NCBI GenBank assembly: GCA_900544375.1
Contig: UQUZ01000004.1
Span: 1 to 64,000, forward strand
Direction: 5' to 3'
Length of the DNA: 64,000 nucleotides
Source of the DNA: an uncultured Oscillospiraceae bacterium
GTDB taxonomy: Bacteria; Bacillota; Clostridia; Oscillospirales; Acutalibacteraceae
The notes below the pieces were generated by a model. That model ran no database searches. It had not been told where the DNA came from and saw nothing but the letters and a program-made list of their open reading frames with translations. This document shows, piece after piece, positions 25,408 to 33,640 of the stretch (the stretch's first letter is position 1; each line of letters starts with the position of its first letter). The position numbers and the translations under genes were made by a program.

Positions 25408-27822
25408 TTATTTCTGTGGTTTTACCACCAGGTTCACCAGCTTACCCTTGACATAGATTTCCTTCACGATTTGCATATTCTCAATCGCTGCCTTGATCTT
25501 CTCCTCCTGCTTTGCCAACGCAATCGCATCAGCCGCCTCCATCTCTGCCGGGATAGAGAGCTTCGCGCGCACCTTGCCGTTGAGCTGCACAACGATCTCA
25601 ACCGTTTCATCCTTGCACTTTGCCTCGTCGTAAGCAGGCCACTGCTGATCCGTCACCGTGCCGCCGAAGCCCATTTGCTCCCAAAGCTCCTCTGTCATAT
25701 GCGGGGCAAAGGGGTTAAGCAGAAGCGTCAGCGTGCGCAATTCGCCCTTCGTCACCGCGCCTGTATCTGCGATCGCATTGAGCAGGCTCATCATCGCGGC
25801 AATCGCGGTGTTTGCCTTCAGGTTGTCGATATCCTCTGTTACCTTCTTGATCGTGCGGTGTATAGGCGCTTCCAACTCCGGGCGGTAGCCGTCGCCATCC
25901 ACCGCAATCTCCTGAAGATTCCAAACGCGGTCAAGGAACCGCTTACAGCCCTTGATGGAAGCGGAATTCCAGGGGGCCGCCTTCTCAAAATCGCCGATGA
26001 ACATCTCATAAAGCCGCATGGTATCCGCGCCGTATTCATTGACAATATCGTCAGGGTTTACAACGTTTCCGCGGGATTTGCTCATCTTCTCGCCGTTTTC
26101 ACCCAAAATCATGCCGTGGCTCGTGCGCTTCTGGTAGGGCTCCTTAGTGGGCACCACACCGATATCATAAAGGAATTTATGCCAGAAGCGGCTGTAGAGC
26201 AAGTGGAGCGTGGTATGTTCCATGCCGCCGTTATACCAATCCACCGGCGTCCAGTATTCAAGCGCTTCCTTGGAGGCAAGCGCTTCATCATTATGCGGAT
26301 CGCAATAGCGCAGGAAATACCAGGAGGACCCCGCCCACTGAGGCATGGTGTCCGTTTCGCGCACAGCCTTTCCGCCGCAGTGCGGGCAGGTGGTATTCAC
26401 CCAATCCGTCATCTTGGCAAGCGGCGATTCTCCCGTTTCCGTCGGCTCATAGGAATCCACCATTGGCAGCTTCAGCGGAAGCTGATCCTCCGGCAGCGGC
26501 ACATAGCCGCACTTTTCACAATAGACGATCGGGATTGGCTCGCCCCAGTATCGCTGGCGGGAGAACACCCAGTCGCGCAGTTTAAAGTTCACCTTGGAGC
26601 GACCTTTCCCGTTTTCAGAAAGCCATTCGGTGATTTTTCCCTTCGCCTCATCCACCGTCATACCTGTTAAAAATCCAGAGTTGACCATAACGCCGCTCGC
26701 GCAGTCTGTAAATGCTTCCTTCTCCACGTCGCCGCCCTGGACCACCTCGATAACCGGCAGATCAAATTTTTTTGCAAACTCCCAGTCACGCGTATCGTGC
26801 GCGGGCACCGCCATGATCGCGCCCGTGCCGTAGGAGACAAGAACATAATCGGAGATAAAAATTGGAATTTCCGTATCGTTGACCGGGTTTACCGCACGCA
26901 CGCCCTTGATGCAAACGCCGGTTTTATCCTTGTTAACCTCTGTGCGCTCGAAGTCGGATTTGCGGGCCGCCTCTGCCTGATAGGCCCGCACTTCATCCAG
27001 GTTTTCAATTTTGTCCGCCCATTTTTCGATCAGCGGATGCTCCGGGGAAAGCACCATATAGGTAGCGCCGAAGAGCGTATCCGGCCTGGTGGTATAAACA
27101 GTCATCTTATCGCCCGTTGTGGCGGTAAAATCAACCTCCGCGCCGGTGGAGCGACCGATCCAGTTGCGCTGCTGCACCTTGACACGGTCGATAAAATCAA
27201 GCTCGTCCAGATCGTCGAGCAGTCGCTGGGCATAGGCCGTAATTTTTAGCATCCACTGGCTTTTGACCCGGCGCACCACCTCGCTGCCGCAGCGCTCGCA
27301 CACGCCGCCCGCGGCCTCCTCATTGGCCAGCACACACTTGCAGGAGGGGCACCAATTGACAGCCATCTCCTTTTTATAGGCAAGTCCCTTTTTGAAGAGC
27401 TGAAGGAATATCCACTGTGTCCATTTATAATAAGATGGGTCCGTTGTGTTCACTTCGCGGCTCCAATCGAACGAAAAGCCAAGAGATTGCAGCTGCTGCT
27501 TAAAGTGCGCCACGTTATCATGCGTGACGATCTCCGGATGGATATGGTTCTTAATGGCATAGTTCTCCGTGGGCAGGCCGAAGGCGTCCCACCCCATTGG
27601 ATAGAGCACGTTATAGCCCTGAAGCCTCTTTTTACGCGCCACAATATCCAGCGCCGTATAGGAGCGCGGGTGGCCGACGTGCAGCCCCTGCCCAGAAGGA
27701 TAAGGGAATTCTACCAGGCAGTAGAATTTCGGGCGGTCATATTCGTTTTTGGCATGGAAAACGCCCGTTTCCTCCCACCGATCCTGCCATTTCTTTTCCA
27801 CCTGTTTAAAATCGTAGTTCAT
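25408..27822 (-). CDS. leuS: Leucyl-tRNA synthetase
   Basis: An 804-residue class I synthetase that charges tRNA-Leu. The HIGH-type motif is in [20 protein letters not shown] and the KMSKS motif in [15 protein letters not shown]. The editing domain (CP1) with [20 protein letters not shown] and a zinc-type [12 protein letters not shown] segment are present, and the C-terminus ends with [16 protein letters not shown]. Ribosome site AAAGGATGG lies upstream. It is the last gene of the very long co-oriented block, right after rsfS, a common order in Bacillota. It has no T-box of its own, unlike leuA. Confidence 0.97.
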   Translation of the reverse strand: MNYDFKQVEKKWQDRWEETGVFHAKNEYDRPKFYCLVEFPYPSGQGLHVGHPRSYTALDIVARKKRLQGYNVLYPMGWDAFGLPTENYAIKNHIHPEIVTHDNVAHFKQQLQSLGFSFDWSREVNTTDPSYYKWTQWIFLQLFKKGLAYKKEMAVNWCPSCKCVLANEEAAGGVCERCGSEVVRRVKSQWMLKITAYAQRLLDDLDELDFIDRVKVQQRNWIGRSTGAEVDFTATTGDKMTVYTTRPDTLFGATYMVLSPEHPLIEKWADKIENLDEVRAYQAEAARKSDFERTEVNKDKTGVCIKGVRAVNPVNDTEIPIFISDYVLVSYGTGAIMAVPAHDTRDWEFAKKFDLPVIEVVQGGDVEKEAFTDCASGVMVNSGFLTGMTVDEAKGKITEWLSENGKGRSKVNFKLRDWVFSRQRYWGEPIPIVYCEKCGYVPLPEDQLPLKLPMVDSYEPTETGESPLAKMTDWVNTTCPHCGGKAVRETDTMPQWAGSSWYFLRYCDPHNDEALASKEALEYWTPVDWYNGGMEHTTLHLLYSRFWHKFLYDIGVVPTKEPYQKRTSHGMILGENGEKMSKSRGNVVNPDDIVNEYGADTMRLYEMFIGDFEKAAPWNSASIKGCKRFLDRVWNLQEIAVDGDGYRPELEAPIHRTIKKVTEDIDNLKANTAIAAMMSLLNAIADTGAVTKGELRTLTLLLNPFAPHMTEELWEQMGFGGTVTDQQWPAYDEAKCKDETVEIVVQLNGKVRAKLSIPAEMEAADAIALAKQEEKIKAAIENMQIVKEIYVKGKLVNLVVKPQK

Positions 27823-27880
27823 CTACAGTCCATCCTTTCTATCCTTTTCAAAAAGGGCGCCAGCCCTTTCTAAAAATGCC

Positions 27881-28234
27881 TCAGCTGTCGATCATATCGT
27901 CGATTTCAATCTTCTTGCCGTCCGCCCATAGGCGCTCAAGGTTATAATAGGCCCTGCTCTCCTTGTGGAATACATGCACCACCACGCTGCCATAATCCAG
28001 CAGAATCCATCCCGTGGCGCGGCCTTCAATATGGCCCGCCTCTACGCCCTGCTTAGAAAGCGCATCCTCTACCTCGCTCGCAAGAGCGCGCACATGTGTA
28101 TTGGACGTTCCGTTTGCAATCACAAAGTAATCGGCCACCACGGATAATTCCGTGATCTGGATCACTTCAATATCCTCCGCCTTTTTCTCATCCAGTGCGC
28201 GGACAGCAGCCTTTACCAGATCAATTCCTGTCAT
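27881..28234 (-). CDS. rsfS: Ribosome silencing factor RsfS
   Basis: A 117-residue protein of the RsfS/Iojap family, which binds ribosomal protein L14 and blocks joining of the subunits when nutrients are short. Hallmarks: DIEVIQITELSVVADYFVIA and the C-terminal GWILLDYGSVVVHVFHKESR, then YYNLERLWADG. The ATG at 28234 has CGGAGGG seven bases upstream and matches family length; the longer frame to 28276 adds residues of no family type. It sits between a glycosyltransferase gene and leuS. Confidence 0.95.
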   Translation of the reverse strand: MTGIDLVKAAVRALDEKKAEDIEVIQITELSVVADYFVIANGTSNTHVRALASEVEDALSKQGVEAGHIEGRATGWILLDYGSVVVHVFHKESRAYYNLERLWADGKKIEIDDMIDS

Positions 28235-28296
28235 CAAATCCCTCCGTGTGTTAAACTCTCTTTTATCATTCACCAAAACCGTTATCTTTACAAGGG

Positions 28297-29871
28297 CTAC
28301 TCAATATCTTTGGCCCGAAACAGCACAAATTTCACTTGGCTAACATTATCGACCGTATCAATCTGCTCCGCCGCAACCTCATAATTGAAAAACAGGGAGG
28401 GATAGATGAGATCGTATACATCCGTATTTACGTTAAGCATCATCACGATAAAATCCACGCTCTTCTCCTGCACGATCTGGCGCTGCTGAGCACGCATCTC
28501 CGGCAGGTTTTCATCCGGAATATTGAGCAGGCAAAAATATTTGTTCACCGGCAGGATATCCGCTGCATAGTAAAACCCGGCATCGAGGAAGCCATAGTTC
28601 AGCAGCGTGGCATTCTCCTTTTCGTGAATGATATCCGCAAACTTGTATTGGACACAATTCTCCTTTGGCACACCGAGCAAATAGGTGTTTGCACATAACT
28701 GATAAGAAGCGCCCGTTAGCACGAGCGTCAGAACGGCGGCCAGCGCTAGCATCCCTTTGCCCGGCTGGGAATTCCGTTTTGGCCCTTTGCCCCAAACCAT
28801 CTCATACAGCCCCGCGGCAATATGAATCGCAACCACCCCGGCAAGGCAGGTAAAACCGGCATAGATAAAGAAATAATAGGTATACGACCGGCCTCCCCAA
28901 TACAGGCCGAGCGTTAGGAACACCGCGCATAACAGCGGCCCCACCGCTCCAACCCAATTTTTGTGAAGCTTGCGAAAAACCAGCATTCCGGCGATCCCTA
29001 CTACCGCCGTGCCGAACAGCCATGGCGAACGCTCGCTCATACGCACGATCACCTGCCAGATACTTTGCATGCGCTCGGCCATAGTCATTGGAGTGGAATA
29101 ACCAAAAATATTGTTATAAAAATAAACCTCGATGAGATCCTTCAGCGCTCCGTGCGCCCCGAAATAAACAAGCCAGGGGAGCGCCGTTGCCGCCATCCCA
29201 CCCAAAAAGACTAGGCAGCTGATAACCGCCCTGCCAAGCCCCTGCGTAAACAAGAGCGCAAACGCAACCACCGCCATAAAGCCAAACCAAAAGCCCAGCA
29301 GGGAAAACTTCATCCACAGCACGCATCCGGCGCAGACGCCCGTCAACACAAGCCAACTCAGCGGCATCGGTTTTGGGTATTCTTCCCGGCAGTAACGCAA
29401 TAGGATATATAGCGTGAACGCGAGCAGCGGCAGAATATATTCCTCCGTCTCCCCGCCGTGAAAAAAGCTAGGGGAGACAAAGCTCACCAGCGCCATCAAC
29501 GGCGCGGCGATATAAAAATAGTTGGATACTGCCGGCTGGAAGAACAGCGTGACGATTTTATAGGAATAAAACAAAAAGAACGTATACGATAAAATCTCCA
29601 GCAGATAAACGCCGAAAAAAGATCGGCTCGATACAAGCGACGCTAGGCCGTATAAAAAATAGAGCAACGGCCCCTTTTGCTCTACCAGATCCCGATAGGG
29701 CACAAGGCCGTGCATCATACCCTTACCCACGGTGAAAAAGCATTGGATATCGCTTCCATTATTCAGAGGATATAAAAAAGAGCTCTTTGTGCAGATTGTT
29801 AGAAAACAAAAAGACACAAACAGGCAATAGAGCAACATCCCTATCTGAACACGGCGCTCTGTTTTATGCAT
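28297..29871 (-). CDS. Polytopic GT-C type glycosyltransferase (family 39-like)
   Basis: About 524 residues with roughly ten to twelve membrane helices and a C-terminal soluble part. The first loop reads NNGSDIQCFFTVGKGMMHGL then VPYRDLVEQKGPLLYFLYG, the pattern with an acidic residue expected for the active site of lipid-linked-sugar glycosyltransferases (GT-C fold, PMT/ArnT group). Start chosen at 29871, with AAAGGG before it; the longer frame overlaps the previous gene. It likely transfers a sugar from a lipid carrier outside the membrane. Its place between nadD/yqeK and rsfS is odd, as these two are often neighbours. Confidence 0.75.
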   Translation of the reverse strand: MHKTERRVQIGMLLYCLFVSFCFLTICTKSSFLYPLNNGSDIQCFFTVGKGMMHGLVPYRDLVEQKGPLLYFLYGLASLVSSRSFFGVYLLEILSYTFFLFYSYKIVTLFFQPAVSNYFYIAAPLMALVSFVSPSFFHGGETEEYILPLLAFTLYILLRYCREEYPKPMPLSWLVLTGVCAGCVLWMKFSLLGFWFGFMAVVAFALLFTQGLGRAVISCLVFLGGMAATALPWLVYFGAHGALKDLIEVYFYNNIFGYSTPMTMAERMQSIWQVIVRMSERSPWLFGTAVVGIAGMLVFRKLHKNWVGAVGPLLCAVFLTLGLYWGGRSYTYYFFIYAGFTCLAGVVAIHIAAGLYEMVWGKGPKRNSQPGKGMLALAAVLTLVLTGASYQLCANTYLLGVPKENCVQYKFADIIHEKENATLLNYGFLDAGFYYAADILPVNKYFCLLNIPDENLPEMRAQQRQIVQEKSVDFIVMMLNVNTDVYDLIYPSLFFNYEVAAEQIDTVDNVSQVKFVLFRAKDIE

Positions 29872-29887
29872 GGTCCACCACCCTTTC

Positions 29888-31102
29888 CTACGCAGTTCCA
29901 GCGATAATGATCTCATTATACGCCTCCACGCTATCGGTATGAATCACCTGCCCGCTCTGCACAAGATCTGTGATGCAGAAACGCATTCCCTTCAGCATCG
30001 CGGCTTCGAGGCTCACCCCAGCCGCCGCGCGCATCTCCTCCACGCCGTTATAATCGCGGTCCGCGGAGATAAAATCCGCAATATAGAGCACCTTTTCCAA
30101 CACACTCATGCCTGCGCGGGCTGTGGTATGGTAGCGGATCGCCCGTAAAATATCCGCATCCTTTACCTGCAAAGCCGTGCGTGCATAGGCCTCGCCTGCC
30201 ATCGCATGCCATAGCTTGGGGTTTGCACGCTCATCTGCCGTAAGAACAGCGTCCGCTTGCTCCAAAACGGCAAGCTGCTCCTCCGGCGGACTGTTTTTCA
30301 TTATATCATGCAGGATTCCCGCTGTATATGCTTTTTCCGGATCGGCTCCATATTTTTGGGCTAGCCGCCTTGCCTCTTGTGCCACATTGAGTGAATGCGC
30401 AAAGCGCTCCGGGCGAAGCTTTCCGCGTATAGCGGCGATAAATTCTTCGTTTCGCTGCGTATCCAACATCCGATAAAGCCCCTTTTCCAGAATATAATGG
30501 CACACCTCGCCTGGGATCAGGCCTTTCACCTCGCGGCCTTCCCGCAGCTTTTTCCGCAGTTCGGTAGAGCTAACAGGCACAGGGCGCACTGTGCAGAGGA
30601 TGACCCGGCTGCTGAGGTCTCCCAGCGGGCCGCCACGGATATACGACTCCAACGAGGCATATTCCTCCATGCCCCCCCGCGCGGCCACGGCCAGCCTGCA
30701 CATGCGCAGGATTTCACCGGGGTTGCGCCACTGGTGGAAAGAAAGCAGCATATCCGTGCCCATAAACAAATAAAATTCTGCATTGCCATATTGTTTCTGC
30801 AATGCTGCCAGCGTATCGCAGGTGTAGCTCTTCCCGCCGCGGGAAAGCTCCAGGCCGCTAATCTCAAAAGGTTCGTCTGGAAACGCAAGGCGACACATCT
30901 CCATCCGATCTGCCCCGCTCGCGAGCTCATGCGCCTGCTTATGCGGCGGAAGGTTAGCCGGGATAATGAGCACCCGCTCAAGCCCAAGCGCCTGTGCGAG
31001 CGTGCGCGCCAAATGAACATGGCCGCTGTGCGGCGGGTTGAAGGTTCCGCCATAAATGCCAATGCGCCGCTTACCCGGCTCCAACATTTTTTCCCCTGCC
31101 AT
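29888..31102 (-). CDS. nadD: NadD-YqeK fusion: NaMN adenylyltransferase plus HD hydrolase
   Basis: A 404-residue fusion of two enzymes usually encoded by adjacent genes. Residues 12 to about 205 are NadD, which makes nicotinate adenine dinucleotide: GIYGGTFNPPHSGHVHLAR carries the nucleotidyl-transfer HxGH motif, and the end shows PVPVSSTELRKKLREG. From about residue 225 comes YqeK, an HD-domain hydrolase of the Ap4A type: RFAHSLNVAQEARRLAQKYG, the metal HD pair in AGILHDIMKN and the later IRYHTTARAGMSVLEKVLYI plus ADFISADRDYNGVEEMR. Ribosome site GGAGGA precedes the ATG. yhbY precedes it by 24 bases. Confidence 0.94.
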   Translation of the reverse strand: MAGEKMLEPGKRRIGIYGGTFNPPHSGHVHLARTLAQALGLERVLIIPANLPPHKQAHELASGADRMEMCRLAFPDEPFEISGLELSRGGKSYTCDTLAALQKQYGNAEFYLFMGTDMLLSFHQWRNPGEILRMCRLAVAARGGMEEYASLESYIRGGPLGDLSSRVILCTVRPVPVSSTELRKKLREGREVKGLIPGEVCHYILEKGLYRMLDTQRNEEFIAAIRGKLRPERFAHSLNVAQEARRLAQKYGADPEKAYTAGILHDIMKNSPPEEQLAVLEQADAVLTADERANPKLWHAMAGEAYARTALQVKDADILRAIRYHTTARAGMSVLEKVLYIADFISADRDYNGVEEMRAAAGVSLEAAMLKGMRFCITDLVQSGQVIHTDSVEAYNEIIIAGTA

Positions 31103-31126
31103 TGCGTTTTCCTCCGTTGGCCGAGC

Positions 31127-31528
31127 CTATTTGCCACGGCCCTGCCGTGTGGAAAAGCGGCCGCCCTCCCGCTTCTGGCGCAGCCGCACCGCACTCTTGC
31201 GGCTGTTGGGGCGATTACCAATGCCCGACTTTGGTTTTTCCTTCCTCACCGGTTCATGAAGCGCCGGGCTATAGCGGTATAGCACAATGCTGCCGCCAAT
31301 CACCTGAACAATATCGGCCCCAGTCGCCTCGGCCAGCTTCTGTGCAATCGCCTTCGGCGGCTCCGGCGTTGTTTCCAAAAGCACCTTTAGCTTGATGAGC
31401 TCCCGCGCGCGCAAGGCGTCGTCCGTCTGCGCAATCAGCGCATCGTTCACACCGCCCTTGCCTGCCTGGAACACAGCCTCCAAAGAATTTGCCTGCGCGC
31501 GTAGCGCCGCTCTTTCCTTACTTGTCAT
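31127..31528 (-). CDS. yhbY: YhbY family RNA-binding protein (CRM domain)
   Basis: A 133-residue protein. The CRM domain takes up residues 1 to about 95, with the LEAVFQAGKGGVNDALIAQ segment carrying the GxxG-type RNA-binding loop, KLKVLLETTPEPPKAIAQKL, and ATGADIVQVIGGSIVLYRYS. It associates with pre-50S ribosomal subunits in other bacteria. A basic tail of about 35 residues (KEKPKSGIGNRPNSRKSAVR and on) extends past the usual domain. It overlaps the end of rdgB by four bases, so the two are translationally coupled. Confidence 0.92.
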   Translation of the reverse strand: MTSKERAALRAQANSLEAVFQAGKGGVNDALIAQTDDALRARELIKLKVLLETTPEPPKAIAQKLAEATGADIVQVIGGSIVLYRYSPALHEPVRKEKPKSGIGNRPNSRKSAVRLRQKREGGRFSTRQGRGK

Positions 31529-32133
31529 AGATGATCCTTTCCTGTTTCAAGATACGCCGGCAGCTCCTGTGCCAGCTTACGCAGCGCATTCCCACGGTGA
31601 CTGACACGGTCTTTCTCCTGCGCTGTCAGCTCTCCAAAGGTTTTTCCCCCAACGAGAAACAGCGGGTCATATCCAAAGCCACCCCCGCCGCGCGGTTCAA
31701 ATGCAATCGTCCCCTCACAGGCGCCACGCACGGTCAATTGCCTCCCATCCGGGAACACACAGCACACGCTGCTGACAAAGCGCGCCGTGCGCTGTTGTGC
31801 CGGAACAGCCTGGAGGTTTTTCAGCAAAAGCGCGTTGTTTTTTTGATCATTTCCATGCTCGCCCGCATAGCGCGCAGAATACACGCCGGGCGCGCCGCCC
31901 AGCGCATCCACCTCAAGCCCGGAATCATCTGCAATGCAGGGCAAACCGCTCTCCCTGCATCCGGATTCCGCCTTGAGATAGGCGTTTTCCTCAAAGGTTT
32001 GGCCTGTCTCCTCCACATCGGTGAGCGCAACGCCCGCCTCCTCCGCAGTGAGAACGCGGATGCCCAGGGGCGATAAAATCCGCGCGAGTTCATCGCGTTT
32101 TTTTAAATTATGGGTCGCTATTAAAAAATCCAT
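31525..32133 (-). CDS. rdgB: XTP/dITP diphosphatase (RdgB/HAM1 family)
   Basis: About 202 residues; removes pyrophosphate from non-canonical purine nucleotides (XTP, dITP) to keep them out of DNA. Family motifs: FLIATHNLKKRDELARIL at the N-terminus, the TFEENAYLKAE block, CIADDSGLEVDALGGAPGVY with the active-site Asp pair, SARYAGEHGNDQKNN, and GFGYDPLFLVGGKTFGEL followed by KDRVSHRGNALRKL. The ATG at 32133 fits the family start; an ATG twelve bases earlier is also in frame. It overlaps yhbY by four bases. Confidence 0.95.
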   Translation of the reverse strand: MDFLIATHNLKKRDELARILSPLGIRVLTAEEAGVALTDVEETGQTFEENAYLKAESGCRESGLPCIADDSGLEVDALGGAPGVYSARYAGEHGNDQKNNALLLKNLQAVPAQQRTARFVSSVCCVFPDGRQLTVRGACEGTIAFEPRGGGGFGYDPLFLVGGKTFGELTAQEKDRVSHRGNALRKLAQELPAYLETGKDHL

Positions 32134-32211
32134 ACGGATGGTCATTCCTTTCCTGCGCCAGTCAATTTGAAAGAGCGATTCCAAACTGCTTCTGCCTTTT
32201 TTGTGCTTAGC

Positions 32212-32514
32212 TTAATCCGGATTGCCCAGGCGCGTTCTCCAGCGCTGCCTGCGCAAATAACGCCGCTCCCTGCGGAGCAGCCTACGCTGCCTGCGCCTCT
32301 CCAAACGCTTTTGGCGGCGCACCGCATATTTGCTGGAGCGCTGATCGCGCTTCGGGTCTCCGAGGTAATCCCAGAGGCCCGGATGCTTTTTGTGCCGAAG
32401 TTCCAACGGATGATTGCGCTCTCCGCCGCGATCATACCAACGGTGGTATATTTTCTTCCACAGTTGCCAAAAGAAGCGGCCTGCTGCCCGAACCGCTTTG
32501 ATTCCCCTACCCAT
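32212..32514 (-). CDS. Small Arg-rich protein of unknown function
   Basis: A predicted 100-residue protein with extreme basic content. It starts MGRGIKAVRAAGRFFWQLWK and ends in an arginine-dense tail (YAVRRQKRLERRRQRRLL and on). It fills an otherwise empty 400-base gap between ftsY and rdgB in the same direction, with AAGGA 11 bases before the ATG at 32514. No family is recognised. The composition suggests binding to RNA or the ribosome, but a chance frame in GC-rich sequence cannot be ruled out. Confidence 0.45.
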   Translation of the reverse strand: MGRGIKAVRAAGRFFWQLWKKIYHRWYDRGGERNHPLELRHKKHPGLWDYLGDPKRDQRSSKYAVRRQKRLERRRQRRLLRRERRYLRRQRWRTRLGNPD

Positions 32515-32545
32515 GTTGATGACCGTCCTTCCGCTTTCCAACAGC

Positions 32546-33487
32546 TTATGATTCCTGTAGCCCATCCTCTTCCCGGCTGACCTCTTCAAACAGACCCTGC
32601 GCAAACGCTTCGGCGTCAAAGGGTTGTAGGTCGTCCACCTGCTCGCCAACGCCTACAAATTTAACCGGAATTTTCAAATCGTCCATGATGCTCAGCACCA
32701 CGCCGCCGCGGGCTGTGCCGTCGAGCTTTGTCAGCACGATGCCCGTAATTTCCGCCGCATTCATAAACTCACGCGCCTGGTTCACGGCATTCTGGCCCGT
32801 GGTCGCGTCGAGCACAAGGAGCACCTCACGGTCAGAGTAAGGAAGCTCTCTGTCAATCACCCGATAAATTTTAGCAAGCTCTTCCATCAGGTTCTTTTTA
32901 TTGTGCAGCCGACCCGCCGTATCGCAGATGATCAGATCCGCATCCCGCGCCTTGCCCGCCGCAATCGTATCGAAAATAACCGCCGCCGGGTCTGCGCCCT
33001 CGCGGTGCTTGACGATCTCCACACCGGCACGGTCCGCCCAGATTTCAAGCTGCTCAATTGCAGCGGCGCGGAAGGTATCCGCCGCCGCCAAAATCACCTT
33101 TTTGCCCTGCGCCTTATAGTAGGCCGCCATCTTGCCGATGGTGGTCGTTTTGCCTACTCCGTTTACCCCGATCACCAGGATCACAGATGGGATCGTATCA
33201 AGCTCCATCCCCTCCTTGCCGGAGAGCATGTCGGCCACAACCTCCCGGATCACCCGGCGCAGCTTGTCCGGTTTTTTCAAATCGCGTTTTTTCACGCGGT
33301 CGCGCAGCTCGTCGATGATGTGCTGCGCCGTTGTCACGCCCACATCGCCCATGATGAGGATTTCTTCCAGCTCCTCAAAAAGATCATCGTCAATTGCGGC
33401 GCTCGCTTCCAGCACGGAATCGATTGCGCCGGACATCTGCTCCCGCGTCTTTTTTAATCCAAAATTAAATTTTTTAAAAAGCCCCAT
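32546..33487 (-). CDS. ftsY: Signal recognition particle receptor FtsY
   Basis: A 313-residue SRP GTPase that receives ribosome-SRP complexes at the membrane. The NG domain is complete: G1 loop VNGVGKTTTIGKMAAYYKAQ, LAAADTFRAAAIEQLEIWAD, G3 in CDTAGRLHNKKNLMEELAKI, G4 in LTKLDGTARGG, and the closing KFVGVGEQVDDLQPFDAEAF. The long acidic A domain of E. coli FtsY is missing, which is normal in Gram-positive bacteria. It lies 150 bases after smc, the classic smc-ftsY pair. Confidence 0.97.
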   Translation of the reverse strand: MGLFKKFNFGLKKTREQMSGAIDSVLEASAAIDDDLFEELEEILIMGDVGVTTAQHIIDELRDRVKKRDLKKPDKLRRVIREVVADMLSGKEGMELDTIPSVILVIGVNGVGKTTTIGKMAAYYKAQGKKVILAAADTFRAAAIEQLEIWADRAGVEIVKHREGADPAAVIFDTIAAGKARDADLIICDTAGRLHNKKNLMEELAKIYRVIDRELPYSDREVLLVLDATTGQNAVNQAREFMNAAEITGIVLTKLDGTARGGVVLSIMDDLKIPVKFVGVGEQVDDLQPFDAEAFAQGLFEEVSREEDGLQES

Positions 33488-33640
33488 GAAATCGGCCCCC
33501 TGCTATTCTTTCTTGATCCAACAGCCGGATGCTTCGAGCCGTGCTCATCAAAAAAGCCGGCCGAATCAAACGGATTCTTTTTTATCATATCATACTGCGG
33601 CTGAGAAATCCATGTATCCGCCCAGAAAAACGCCAATGTT

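Noticed and set aside
32142..32435. 97-codon minus-strand frame overlapping the Arg-rich gene
   Set aside because: Runs into the 5' part of rdgB, with no ribosome site and low-complexity sequence.
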